NCBI GenBank assembly: GCA_963709875.1
Contig: CAVPYB010000011.1
Location: forward strand, 434,001 to 498,000
Origin: JAQBDA01 sp963709875
GTDB taxonomy: Bacteria; Chloroflexota; Anaerolineae; Anaerolineales; UBA4823
Reading direction: 5' to 3'
Length of the DNA stretch: 64,000 bases
In this document: in pieces, positions 26,402-37,601 of the stretch
How the letters are laid out: each line of letters opens with the position of its first letter
How positions within the stretch are numbered: position 1 is the first letter of the stretch
The notes under the pieces: generated by a model
The model's database searches: none
Seen by the model: the letters and a program-made list of their open reading frames with translations, nothing else
Told to the model about the DNA's origin: nothing
Position numbers and translations under genes: made by a program

Positions 26402-28642
26402 AAATGCCTGGCTCCTCTTTGGCAGTCCCTTTTCTGACCTTGACTTCAGCCGGGGGCAGGTCCAAGCTGCTGGGATTGCTCTGGCAGCTCTTGCCGTTGC
26501 TGCTGCCGGTATGCCTGCTGCTGCCTGCCCTGGGCAGCTTCCCGTACCCCTCACCAGAAGCGGCTTATTCCGACCTGACAATCACCCATTACCCAAATGC
26601 TATCTACCTGCGTGAGGCGCTGCTTACTTATCGCAGCCTGCCGCTCTGGTCGCCGACCATCTTGAGCGGATATCCTTTCGCTGCCAACCCCTTATCCGGG
26701 TTATGGTATCCCGGCGGGTGGCTTGCATTGGTGCTGCCGCTGCCGCTGGGGTTCAACCTGCTGGTCGGGCTGCATCTCTTGTGGGGTGGGGTTGGCTTAT
26801 ATTTGTTCTTGCGTGCGGTCGGCATTAAGACACCTGCGGCGCTGCTTGCAGCCCTGGCATTCGAAAGCATGCCGAAGGTGTTTGCCCACTACGGTGCCGG
26901 GCATATTACCCTCATCTATGCCCTCTCTTGGACGCCCTGGCTGCTGCTGGCTAGCGAGCGTGGCTATCGATCGTATGGTTCATCCCGATTCTGGTGGTCT
27001 GCCAGGCAGGTATTACCGGCTGTCATCCTGGCGCTGATACTGTTGGCTGACGTGCGCTGGGGCGCTTACGCTGCCCTGCTTTGGTGGGGATATGCGTTTT
27101 GGCGCCACAGGCAGGCAATTGATGCTGACCAGGAGGGTAGTACAAAACCGTGGCGCGGCATTTAGCATTGGTAAGCAGATCTCGCTGCTGCTGCAGCAGA
27201 CGATCCTGGCGCTGCTGCTGGCGGCTCCGCTGCTACTGCCGCTGATCGAATACACGGCTCTCTCGACCCGCCGCAGCCTGGCGGCGCAGGACGTGATGGA
27301 ATACTCGCTGCCGCCGCTGCGCTTGCTTGGGCTGTTCTTCCCCGATCTGGGTGGCTTTCATGAATGGATCATCTATCCAGGCTGGGTGGTGCTCCTGCTG
27401 GCCTGCCTGGCTGTCTTATGGGGACGCACGCGTAAGAGCGCCGGATTTTGGATCTGGGTGGCTATCTTGAGCCTGGTCTATGCTCTCGGCGAAAATCTAC
27501 CGCTGCTGCCGCTTCTGGCGAGCATACCGGGTTTTGATCTGCTGCGAGTGCCTCCCCGGTCGTTGTTCCTGTTCGGGATGGCGCTTGCCATCCTGGCAGG
27601 CTGCGGTCTGGATGCCCTGTCAGGCGGCGTCCAACACGAGGAGCGTCGACGTGCCAACCTATTGTTTGTATTCCTGCTCGCATTCTGCGCTTCGCTCACC
27701 GTGTTGGCTGCCTGGGCGGGTGGCGGTCTGCCCATCAACTATGTCTGGGGGATGTCAGCCCTGCTGGCAGCAGCCGGATGGCTCTGGCTCATCCTGGGAA
27801 GCGGGTTGAGTTCGGCATGGGCTCTGCTTGGGCTGCTGGCGTTGTGCGTGGTGGATCTAGGCGGTGTAAATCTGTCCTTGTTCGCTCCAAGACCGGTCGA
27901 TAGCGTGCTCTCACAGGCGTCTGAAGTAGTGGAATTCCTTTCGGACCAGCCCGGCAGCTTCCGGGTGTATTCCCCCTCCTTCAGCCTGCCCCAGCAGAGT
28001 GCCGTCCGTGGAGGTTTATCCCTGGCGGATGGCGTCGATCCAATGCAGCTCGCCTCCTATTCTAGCTATATGGAAGCTGCCAGCGGGGTGCCATCCAGCG
28101 GGTACAGTGTCGCCTTGCCGCCCATCGAGGCTGGCACTCCATCCACAGCTAACGCCGGTTACCTGCCGCGCCCGGACCTGCTGGGTCTGCTGAGCGTGCG
28201 CTACCTGGCAGCAGAGTTCGATCTGGCTGCCCCAAGATTGTCATTCGTTGACCGGTTTGGCTCAACTCGTGTCTATGAAAACATCGCTGCTCGGCCGCCA
28301 GCCTGGGTGCAGCCAACTGTGGGTTTGACTGAAGAGTATGCCGCGGTTGATGCGTACCGGTGGGAGCCGAACCGCATCGTCCTCCAAGCTTCCGGTCCGG
28401 GCATGCTGGTGCTTGCGGAGATCGATTATCCCGGCTGGCAGGTATGGGTAGATGGAGAACGGAAAGCGCTTCAGACTACCGCCTCGATCTTGCGAGCGGT
28501 CAGTCTACCGCCGGGTGAGCACACAGTCAGCTTCCTGTTCCGCCCGCTCAGCGTCTACCTAGGGTTCGGGCTGGCTGTCCTTGGCATAATACTTATACTC
28601 ACCAGCAGCTTCCGTTCAGTCAGGACGAGCACGCATGGTTGA
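26398..28642 (+). CDS. YfhO-like membrane protein (B copy; frame broken near 27150)
   Basis: Two frames join to one protein of about 747 residues when one extra base near 27150 is removed (TKPWR continues as AFSIGKQISLLLQQ). It has about 12 membrane helices, an N-terminal loop with REALLTYRSLPLWSP and a soluble C-terminal domain with DYPGWQVWVDGERKAL, which is the typical YfhO ending. YfhO-family proteins are needed for glycosylation of teichoic acids or other surface polymers in Firmicutes. It overlaps the A gene before it by 4 bases and the A' gene after it by 8. Confidence 0.8.
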
Positions 28643-30293
28643 GCAAGGTCACTTGAGCTCGGCTCTACCGCGCCAGGGTGCAATGCAGGCTGGGAGACGC
28701 TGGGCGCTGGGCTTCGCAGCCCTGGTAATGCTGCTGACCAGCCTGCCATACCTGCTGGGCTTCGCCTCGCAGGGGCAGGATTGGCGCTTCACCGGCTTCG
28801 TCTTCGGAGTCGAGGATGGCAACTCTTATATTGCCAAGATGCAGGCAGGTGCAGCCGGTGCCTGGCTTTTCCGCACTCCATACACCGCCGCTCCCCAGCA
28901 GGGAGTGGTGGCTTACTTACCCTTTATCTTGTTGGGCAAGTTGGTCGCTCCACCATACCTGCATGAAAAGCTGGTGCTCTTGTTCCACGCCTTCCGTATC
29001 GCGGCGGGCATGCTGGCAGTCCTGGCAACTTATGATTTCATCGCTTATTTCATCTCTGGAGAGCGTGAGCGGCGATATGGTCTGATCCTGGCTGTGCTTG
29101 GAGGTGGTCTCGGATGGATGCTGCTGCTCATGGGGTTGAATTCCTGGCTAGGCTCCATGCCGCTGGAGTTCTATTCGCCGGAAACTTTCGGTTTTCTGGA
29201 AATTTTCGGTTTGCCACATCTGGCATTGGCAAGGGCTGCTATGTTGTGGGGGCTGCTGATCTATCTGCGCTCTACCCGTGCAGGCGCACACGCATCCCTG
29301 AAAGCCGCTGCCGGTCTGGGCTTGCTGTGGCTGCTGGCAGCGCTGTGCCAGCCGCTGACAGCCCTCTGCCTGGGAGCTGTGTTTGGTCTCCACCTCTCCG
29401 CTCTGGGAGCTGTCAATCTGGTAAGAGCTCCTCAGGAACGCAGCGCCGGATGGGTAGCTTGGCGGGTCAGGTTCAAATTCGTACTCCTGGCATTCATCAT
29501 CCCGGCACCCTTCCTCCTATACAGCACCATCGCATTCAGCACCGATCCTTTTTTGAAAGACTGGACCGCCCAGAATCTGATCCTCTCGCCACCCCTGCCA
29601 CATTATCTGCTGGCATACGGCTTGGTGCTGCCGTTTGCTGTTCTGGGTGCGCGCAATCTGCTGCGCCAGAACGCTGTCGAAGGCTGGCTTCTGGTTGCCT
29701 GGACCCTGGCAGCGCCAGTGCTGGCTTATGCGCCGGTCAACATTCAACGACGGCTGCTGGAGGGAGTTTGGATTGCATTGGTTGTCCTTGCGTTGAGCTC
29801 ATTACGCACAGAGAGCCAGCCTGGTGTGCGTTGGCGGATGTTCCTGTATACCACGCTGCTCGCCTTCCCATCCACCTTCATCCTGCTGGCCGGAAGTCTC
29901 ATTGCTGTCACACAACCTGGCGAGCCAATCTATCGAGATGCAGCAGAAGTGCGGGTGTTCGAACACCTGGCAGCCATATCTAATCCCTGGTCGGTGGTCA
30001 TGACCAGCTATGTGACCGGCAACGCGCTGCCAGCCTGGGCGCCAATGCGTGTCGTCATCGGTCACGGTCCAGAGAGCTCCGGGCTGGAACAGATGCAAAG
30101 CAGCGTACAGCAGTTCTACAATTCCAGCACACGAGATGATGAAAGACAGAGTCTGGTGGAGGATCTGACCGTAGATTATATATTCCATGGACCGCAGGAA
30201 CAGATGCTGGGAAGTTGGGAGCCTGGAGAATCCAGCCAGGTAGAAGAAATTTACCGGCAGGAACCATATGCAGTCTATGCGCTGGTGGAATAA
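28635..30293 (+). CDS. Large multi-spanning membrane protein, GT-C-like, unknown (A' copy)
   Basis: 552 residues, a diverged paralogue of the protein at 24740. It repeats the loop motif DGNSYIAKM, the segment LGGGLGWML and the C-terminal VDYIFHGPQEQMLGSWE. It has about 12 membrane helices. Its start overlaps the end of the YfhO-like gene by 8 bases, so it is translationally coupled. Function is unknown; a role in building or transferring a surface glycan is an inference from its neighbours. Confidence 0.72.
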   Translation: MVEQGHLSSALPRQGAMQAGRRWALGFAALVMLLTSLPYLLGFASQGQDWRFTGFVFGVEDGNSYIAKMQAGAAGAWLFRTPYTAAPQQGVVAYLPFILLGKLVAPPYLHEKLVLLFHAFRIAAGMLAVLATYDFIAYFISGERERRYGLILAVLGGGLGWMLLLMGLNSWLGSMPLEFYSPETFGFLEIFGLPHLALARAAMLWGLLIYLRSTRAGAHASLKAAAGLGLLWLLAALCQPLTALCLGAVFGLHLSALGAVNLVRAPQERSAGWVAWRVRFKFVLLAFIIPAPFLLYSTIAFSTDPFLKDWTAQNLILSPPLPHYLLAYGLVLPFAVLGARNLLRQNAVEGWLLVAWTLAAPVLAYAPVNIQRRLLEGVWIALVVLALSSLRTESQPGVRWRMFLYTTLLAFPSTFILLAGSLIAVTQPGEPIYRDAAEVRVFEHLAAISNPWSVVMTSYVTGNALPAWAPMRVVIGHGPESSGLEQMQSSVQQFYNSSTRDDERQSLVEDLTVDYIFHGPQEQMLGSWEPGESSQVEEIYRQEPYAVYALVE

Positions 30294-30311
30294 CTCAGGA
30301 TCAGTACATAA

Positions 30312-32643
30312 ATGAGCGCTAACCGTAATATGCTGCTAATACTGATGGCATTGGTCGTGCTGGCAGGTCTGGTCCAGCTCACGATCAGCATGCCACCTCA
30401 GGTCGGCATCTGGGTACCGTTTCTGCTCTTCGAATTCTTGATTGTGTTCACATCTACTTTCGGGGCACCCCTTACGGGAGGGGTGGTCTCCCTGGTGCCG
30501 ATGACCACCGCGGCTGCATTCCTGGTGGTGGGGTTGGTGCCTGCAGGATGGATGGCATTTACGGGTGCGCTGCTGGCGGGGTATATCCGCTATCGCTATG
30601 CAATCTCATTAGGACTGCCACACCAATCCAGCAGACCCGAACTCGGTCTCACGGACTGCCTCCGAGGCTACCCTGCACACAATTTCCATATTAGCCTCAG
30701 GAAGCATCTACCTGATCTTGGGTGGCAGCCTGCCTCTGGAGTCGCTCAGCGCAGGTGCTCTGCTGCCCTTCGTAGGGTTAGGGCTGACCTATCTGGCGAT
30801 GGATTATGTCCTTTCCAGCCTATTCCGAGGGATACGCGGTGCAGCAGGGATCAAGGAATATCTTAAAGCCCTGCCCGGGATATTCATCTACGAGGGCACA
30901 CCCCTGGTTTTCGCCCCGCTCGTGGCATTGACATATACCCAGTTGGGGTTGGCCGCATTCCTGCTGTTTACTCTGGCTGTGGTTGCAGCTGCTTTGGTGA
31001 TGCGCAACCTTGCCCTATCTCGCCGCAGGTTGGTCCGCCAGCTCAATGAGATTGACAGCCTGCATGCCATCGGTCAGGCGCTCATCGCTACCCTGGATAT
31101 GAACACAATTCTGGAGGCTGTCTACCAGCAGGTTGCCCGCATCATGCCGGTGGAGACCTTTTTCGTTGCGCTGTACGAATCCGAGACAGATGAAGTGAAC
31201 TTTCCACTGGTTGTGGAAAATGGAGAGAGGGTCCACTGGCCATCGCAGCGTGGAGGGCTGGATCTGCTGCACCAGATCGTTCGCGCCCGCTCGGGCAAGA
31301 TGCGCAGGGAGCAGACTGATGTTGTCAGGCGTGCTTTCGGTCTCAGCCGCTCTCAGATGCCGGTGACCTCCTGGCTGGCAGCACCGCTCATGAGTGGTGA
31401 TCATCTGATCGGTGTGATCACCATACAGTCCCATTCGCGCTTCAACCTGTATGACGCCTCGCATGAAGAAATCCTCAACGCTGTTGCCGCGCAGGCAGCT
31501 CTGGCGATCCAGAATGCGCACCTGTACTTGCAGACGGATAAAGCCCTGGCAAGACGCGTGCAGGAACTGGATTCGATCTTGAATACCGTCCAGGAAGGTG
31601 TCTTGCTGCTCGATCTATCCTACCGGGTGATAGCCTTGAACCAGGCGCTGGCAGAGTTCACCGAGGTCGCAGCGGGCGATTTGCTGGGTGCTTCGTTGGC
31701 GTTTTCCGGAAAAGAGCACGTCGGTGAATTCTTAAGAATTATTGGCTACACCAGCGTGGCGCTGCAGGGCGAATGCCAGCAGATTGCCGAGCATACGGAT
31801 GCTGTTATGGAAGCTACCTTTGAGCTTGCCGGGAGGGAACCTCGACTGGTCCAAAGGACTCTGGCTGCCGTCCGCGATCGCTGGGGGGTCGTGACCGGTT
31901 GGCTGATCGTTTTCAGGGATGTTAGCGAGGAGATAGCCCTGCAGCAGCTGCGGGATGACATGACTCATATGCTGGTGCATGACCTTCGCTCGCCGCTGAC
32001 GGTCATCCAGAGCAGCCTGACGTCGATCCCCTCATTTATCGAAGACGGCTCAATCGAAGGGGTGGAGCGTCTGGTTGATTTCTCAATGCGCGGCGTCGAC
32101 CGTGTTCTCAGCCTGGTCTCGGACATCCTGGATATCGCCCGTCTGGAGAGCGGCAGCATGCCGATCAAACCTGCACGGATCGACGTGCGCAAGCTGCTGG
32201 ATGTGACTGCCGAGCAGATGGCACCCCTTGCCAGGCAGTCGAATATAGATATCCAAGTTACTGCGCCAAAGGACCTGCCACCGGTGACCCTGGATGCCGC
32301 CCTGATCGGGCGAGTGCTGAGCAACCTTCTGGATAATGCGTTGAAATTCACCCCCAAGGGCGGGCGGGTTGACCTGTGGTCGTCCAGCGGTCCGAACGGT
32401 TCCCCGGAGCAGCTCTGGATTGGAGTGAGCGATACCGGACCGGGGATCCCGGCAGACATGCAGCAGCGCCTGTTCGAAAAGTTTTCTCAGCTGGATTCGC
32501 CGCTCAGCCGCCGCGCAGGCACCGGTTTAGGGCTGCATTACTGCAAGCTGGCAGTAGAGGCTCACCATGGGAAGATCTGGTTTGAAAACCGGGAGCAGCA
32601 AGGCAGTACCTTTGTAATCCAGCTGCCGGCAGGCGCTGGATGA
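30312..32643 (+). CDS. Membrane sensor histidine kinase with GAF and PAS domains (frame broken near 30623)
   Basis: About 776 residues when one base near 30623 is removed (LGLPH continues as NPADPNSVSRTASEATL). Order: about eight N-terminal membrane helices, a GAF domain (HAIGQALIATLDMNTILEAV, about residues 250-400), a PAS domain (ILNTVQEGVLLLDLSYRVIA), a HisKA domain with the phospho-histidine in MLVHDLRSPLT, and HATPase_c (NLLDNALKFTP, GTGLGLHYCKLAVEAH). It follows gene A' by 18 bp and overlaps the next YfhO-like gene by 4 bases. No response regulator is next to it. A kinase placed inside a membrane-glycan-like operon suggests it senses that pathway. Confidence 0.87.
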
Positions 32644-35100
32644 TGAAGAGTAGTAGGAGACATATCGCCTCCCGTCTGTTCCCGGGTCTGGTGCTCATCC
32701 TGGCACCCGCCATACTGCTATCTCCAGTCTTGCTGGCAGGAAAGGCGCTGTTCTGGGGGACGCCCGCCCTGCAGTTCATGCCCTGGCGCGAGTTCGCCAG
32801 CGGAAGCATTGAAAGCCGGGAGTCTGCCACTCTGGAACCCCTGGCTGGGAATGGGAGCGCCGCTGTTCGCCAACTACCAGGCTGCCCTGGCTTACCCGCC
32901 TACCTGGTCGCAGCTTATTATCTCGTTCGTGGCTGGTATTGAAGTCTCCGCCTGGTGGCAGGGAGTTCTGGTCGTGCTGCACTGGATTGTGGCAGCTCTG
33001 GGGATGAGGCAGTTAGCTCGCGGCCTCGGGCTGGGAGGGCTGGCTCAGGCGGTCAGCGGGTTGGCATTTGCCCTGGGAGGTTACCTGGTCTCCCGAGCAG
33101 GATTCCTCAGCATCAACGCAGCTGCTGCCTGGCTGCCCTGGATCGTTTACTATGCCGGTCAGGTCAGCTCAGCAAGGCTGCGAGGTGAGGCTACCCTAGG
33201 GCATGTTGTGGTGAAATTATCGGTAGTCGCCGGTCTGCAGCTGCTGGCGGGGCACGCCCAGACCGCCTGGTACACGGTACTGTTGGCCGGGACGTGGAGC
33301 GCTTATTGGTGTTGGATCGATGCGGGAGATAAACCATCCAACGCCCTCTCTTTCGCTTGTGTGCGCATAGTCGCCCTGCTCAAAGGCTGGCTGCGGCTGG
33401 CTTCCGGATATGCCATCGGAGTGGGGCTCGCTGCGATCCAGCTCCTTCCGACTGCCGAGTATCTGGCAGGATCCCAACGCGCCGGGGAAGTCGATTTCCA
33501 GTTTGCCATGACCTATTCTTACTGGCCGTGGCGTTTCTTGACCCTGCTGGCGCCTGACTTGTTCGGCTCCCCCGTGCGCGGAGATTACTGGGGCTATAGC
33601 AATTATTGGGAGGATGCGCTCTACATCGGATTGCTGCCATTGCTGCTGGCATTGGGCGTATTATTTGGCTGGATGTTTCGCCGGGTGGCATTCAAAAAGA
33701 GCCAAATTAACAATGGGGAAGGTATCCTCCAGGCACCCAGGTTCGAGGCCATCCCTTTCCTGGCCGTGCTGATGGTGTTTTCCTTCGTCCTGGCGCTGGG
33801 GGATAATACGGTTATCTTCCCCTGGCTGTACCGGCACGTACCAACCTTTGATATGTTCCAGGCACCTACCCGTTTCACGATCTGGGCTGCCTTCGCGCTT
33901 GCACTGCTGGCAGGTTACGGCGCACAGGTATGGCGCCGTCCGCAGAAGCGCGCGTTATACTGGACTCGTTTAGCCACCGCAGGTGCTGTGGCGGTGATGA
34001 TTGGCGCGGGTCTGACCTGGTTCCTGATGGGGGATGTCAGCCCGACTTTCATTCGTGCTGCCGCCCTGGCAGGATTTTGGGGTGTCGGCGCGGGCGTGCT
34101 GAGCCTGACTGCGCCAGTCCCCGGTGTAGCTGTAGATGCGCATCCAAAAACGCGTGAAGCTGCTCGCAGCTACAAGGATATCTGGTGGTGGTTTGTGGCT
34201 GTATTTATTGCTCTTGACCTGATCGCGGCAGGTTGGGGTCTTAACCCGGGTGTTGATACCCAGTTTTACAGCACAGAGGCGCAATCAGCCCTCCAGGTGC
34301 AGGAGATGCTGCTGGGTCGCCGGCTTTACTTGTCTACCGCCGATGAAGACATCTTGAAATATAAGCGTTTTCTGCGCTTCGATGGCTTCGATAGCGGTGA
34401 AGATTGGCTTATGATGCGGGCTGTCCTGCTGCCCAATATGACCATGTTCGACAGCATCGCCTCGCTGAATAACTTCGACCCGCTTACCCCTGATCGATAT
34501 ACGCGCTGGATGGATATCCTATCCCATGCAGAAGGAGATGAGCGCGCCATGCTCCTGGACATCAGCGCGGCAGGGGTAGTGGAGACGCGCGATACACAGA
34601 CCAACTCCGGGGTGCGCTTTCAGCAGCTGCCTGTGGAGATCGGAGCGCGTGCTCGCTGGGTGCGGTGTGCGCGGGCTGCCCGGGATCCGGAAGAGGCATT
34701 GCAGCTTGTGATGACCGCTGCATTCGATCCTGATCAAGCAGTCGTCATCGAAGGGTTGAAGAGCCAGCAAATAACCGGTTGTGCTGATGGGGGTGTTCGC
34801 GGGGTCGTGGATCTGGTGGATGAGGCTCCTGGAGGTTTAGAGTACCGTGTGCACGCAGACCAGCCGGGCTGGCTGCTGCTCTCGGATACCTGGTATCCGG
34901 GCTGGCGTGCTTTTGTGGATGGTGATGAGGTCCCGGTCCTGCGCGCGGATTACCTTTTCCGAGCGGTCCAAATACCTGCCGGCGATCACCGTGTGCGATT
35001 TTCATACCGTCCACCACCGTTCTATATAGGTCTCGCGATGACCGCAATCACCCTGCTGGCGGTTATCACATTTATCATCAGGGGACGCGCTCCCCAGTAG
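32640..35100 (+). CDS. YfhO-like membrane protein (B' copy; frame broken near 32806)
   Basis: About 819 residues after removal of one base near 32806 (ASGSI continues as KAGSLPLWNPWLGMGAPLFANYQ, the family's first loop motif). It has about 12 membrane helices, and the motif VPTFDMFQAPTRFTIWAAFALALLAGYG matches the second conserved region of YfhO proteins. The C-terminal domain ends with WYPGWRAFVDGDEVPVLRADYLFRAV. It is the last gene of the A-B-A'-kinase-B' operon. It is probably involved in modifying a surface polymer. Confidence 0.8.
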
Positions 35101-35321
35101 AGCTGCTTGAGTCCGAGAATTCTATACCTGCTGCCAGAGACTGGGGCGGGTCGACCAGCCTGGGTATCCCCCAAATGTGGTAGTATTAGCCAGATTGGCG
35201 GAGGTGTGGGTGCTGAACCCATTTCCCCTCAAAGTGTGAATTTTCTAATAAAATTAATCCAAACCCGCCTGTTGTGCGTAGTTTACTTGGTATTAATATT
35301 CAAGGTATTAATGACACCAAC

Positions 35322-35348
35322 GTAGGACAATTTAACAAATTGTCCTAC
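35322..35348 (+). promoter_or_regulatory. Perfect 12-bp inverted repeat before moxR
   Basis: GTAGGACAATTT (35322-35333) and its exact reverse complement (35337-35348) flank AAC, ending 19 bp before the moxR ATG. The 267-bp gap before it is AT-rich and has a direct repeat GGTATTAAT (35289-35297, 35304-35312) but no gene that I can support. It could be an operator, or a leader hairpin that affects the ribosome-binding site. Only ATTTT follows, so it is a weak terminator at best. Confidence 0.6.
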
Positions 35349-35367
35349 ATTTTCGAGGGAGATATTC

Positions 35368-36330
35368 ATGATCAAGGTACAGGAATTTGGCGAACGAGTG
35401 GTTGTAAACATCGAGAAGGTCATTGTTGGCAAGCGGGAGACTGTTGAGCTGGCGATCATCAGCCTGCTCTGCCAGGGACATCTGCTGATCGAGGACGTCC
35501 CCGGGGTAGGCAAGACCGTCCTGGCGCGCAGCCTGGCGCGCTCGCTGGGATGCAGCTTCAGCCGCATCCAGTTCACTCCGGATATGCTGCCCAGCGACGT
35601 GACCGGCGTTTCCATATTCAACCAGTCCAACCGCCAGTTCGAATTTCGTCCCGGTCCGGTGATGGCACAGATCGTTTTATCGGATGAGATCAACCGCGCC
35701 ACCCCCAAGACGCAGGCAGCCCTGCTGGAGGCGATGGAAGAGCGCCAGGTAACCGTGGATGGGGTCACCCACAAGCTGCCGCGCCCTTTCATGGTGCTGG
35801 CTACACAGAACCCGATCGAGTATGAAGGCACTTTTCCCCTTCCCGAAGCCCAGCTTGACCGCTTCCTGATCCGGGTGCGGCTCGGTTATCCACAGCCTGA
35901 TGATGAGATAGAAATCCTGGAGCGCCAGCAGTATCGCCACCCGCTGGAGGACCTGGAGCAGATGGTTTCCGCCGATGAGCTCACTGATATGCAGGAAACC
36001 GTCAAGGGCGTGTTTGTATCCCCCGGGGTAAAACGTTATATCGTCAACCTGGCGCGCCAGACCCGCGAGCACCCGGAAGTCTATTTGGGAGCCAGCCCAC
36101 GCGGCAGCCTGGCGCTGTACCGCACATCACAGGTGCGGGCAGCGCTTTACGGGAGAGACTATGTTCTGCCGGACGACGTCAAAGAGCTTGTGGTGCCGAC
36201 CTTCGCCCACCGTATGATCCTCGGACCGGCGGCACGGCTGCGTGACCTGGATGCGGATGAGATCGTGCTGGAGATTTTGAACAGCGTTCCGGTGCCTGGC
36301 GGGGATATGATGGCGGAGAAATCGTATTGA
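35368..36330 (+). CDS. moxR: MoxR-family AAA+ ATPase
   Basis: 320 residues. Walker A is GVGKTVLARSLARSLG; Walker B and sensor are VLSDEINRATPKTQAALLEAMEE and ATQNPIEYEGTFPLPEAQLDRF. MoxR proteins act as chaperone-like ATPases for maturation of metal or VWA-domain protein complexes. The next gene is a DUF58 protein, its usual partner, overlapping by 4 bases. The start has GAGGGAG upstream. Confidence 0.95.
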   Translation: MIKVQEFGERVVVNIEKVIVGKRETVELAIISLLCQGHLLIEDVPGVGKTVLARSLARSLGCSFSRIQFTPDMLPSDVTGVSIFNQSNRQFEFRPGPVMAQIVLSDEINRATPKTQAALLEAMEERQVTVDGVTHKLPRPFMVLATQNPIEYEGTFPLPEAQLDRFLIRVRLGYPQPDDEIEILERQQYRHPLEDLEQMVSADELTDMQETVKGVFVSPGVKRYIVNLARQTREHPEVYLGASPRGSLALYRTSQVRAALYGRDYVLPDDVKELVVPTFAHRMILGPAARLRDLDADEIVLEILNSVPVPGGDMMAEKSY

Positions 36331-37601
36331 GTTCTGCCCAACGCGTTGTGCTGATCCTGCTTATCGTTAGCCTGCTGGGCGGGGTTATCAGCGGCTCGGT
36401 ATTCTATTACCGGCTGGCATACCTGTGGCTGTTTTTGTTCGCAGGCTCCTGGCTGCTCTCCCGGCTGGCATTGCGCGGGGTGAAGCTGAGACGCACTGCG
36501 CGATCTTTGAGAGCCCAGGTAGGGCAGATATTCGAGGAGCGTTTCGAAGTAAAAAACCCGAGCCGTCTGCCGCGCTTGTGGCTGGAAATCCGCGACCAGT
36601 CGCCTCTGCCTGGATCACGCGGCTCGCAGGTGCTGAGCCTGATCAGGGGTGGGGAGGTGCGCTCGTATCTCGTTCGCACCCGGCTGATGCAGCGTGGTGT
36701 GTTTCCGCTCGGGGATACCGTGCTGGCCTCCGGCGACCTGTTCGGGCTCTTCCCGGTCAGCCGGGATTATCCTGCCCAGGAGTCGCTGCTCGTCTACCCG
36801 CTGATGGTCGAATTGCTGGCATTCCCTAGCCCGCTGGGATGGCTGTCTGGCGGTGAAGCGCTGCGCCGGCGCACGCACCAGATCACCGCCAATGCCTCCG
36901 GTGTACGTGAGTATTCGCATGGCGACCCACTGAGCCGCATCCACTGGTTGAGCACCGCCCGCCGGGAGCGACTGATGGTAAAAGAGTTCGAGCTCGACCC
37001 GATGGCGGAGGTGTGGATTTTCGTGGATGCATACCGCCATGTCCAGGCTGCTTTGCCTGCCCCAGAGATCGAGCTGGACGAGCGTGATCTCTGGCGACCC
37101 AGCGTGAAGATACCCCTGCCGCCCTCGACGGAAGAGTATTCTGTCAGCATTGCAGCCTCTATCGCCCGATTCTACCTTCAGCGCGGTCGTGTCGTCGGGC
37201 TGGTCAGCGCCGGACAGAACTTGCACGTTCTATCCGCCGAGCGGGGCGGCCGCCAGCTTGGCAAGGTCCTGGAGATGCTGGCATTGCTGCGCGCCGATGG
37301 CAGGCTGTCTTTAAAGTCGTTGGTGCAGGCGGAGATCCAGGCGCTGCCGCGCGGCAGCACGGTCGTAGTTGTAACACCGGATACCGGTGACGGCGTGGTG
37401 TTGAGCGTCGAGCTGCTGATGAGGCGCGGTATGCGCCCGGTGGTGGTCCTGCTGGATGCGGCCAGCTTCGGTGGAAAGAAAGGCGTCGAGCGGGTTGAGA
37501 ATGACCTCAGGATCCTAAATGTGCCCGTCTGCCGGGTGGCTAATGGCGATGATCTCTCCGACCGGCTCTCCGACCGCACACATCCGCGAATGTGGAACTA
37601 A
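36327..37601 (+). CDS. DUF58 domain protein (VWA-like), partner of MoxR
   Basis: 424 residues starting at TTG, whose last two bases are part of moxR's stop. Two membrane helices near residues 6-48 are followed by a beta-rich region and the DUF58 motif SGVREYSHGDPLSRIHWLSTARRERLMVKEFE (residues about 190-225). A Rossmann/VWA-like part follows (VWIFVDAYRH). MoxR-DUF58 pairs are common but the substrate is usually unknown; transglutaminase or VWA genes that often follow are not present here. Confidence 0.9.
   Translation: MSSAQRVVLILLIVSLLGGVISGSVFYYRLAYLWLFLFAGSWLLSRLALRGVKLRRTARSLRAQVGQIFEERFEVKNPSRLPRLWLEIRDQSPLPGSRGSQVLSLIRGGEVRSYLVRTRLMQRGVFPLGDTVLASGDLFGLFPVSRDYPAQESLLVYPLMVELLAFPSPLGWLSGGEALRRRTHQITANASGVREYSHGDPLSRIHWLSTARRERLMVKEFELDPMAEVWIFVDAYRHVQAALPAPEIELDERDLWRPSVKIPLPPSTEEYSVSIAASIARFYLQRGRVVGLVSAGQNLHVLSAERGGRQLGKVLEMLALLRADGRLSLKSLVQAEIQALPRGSTVVVVTPDTGDGVVLSVELLMRRGMRPVVVLLDAASFGGKKGVERVENDLRILNVPVCRVANGDDLSDRLSDRTHPRMWN

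Noticed and set aside
35107..35325. 72-codon frame before moxR
   Set aside because: Its end runs to the inverted repeat, its composition is unlike the neighbours and there is no ribosome-binding site.
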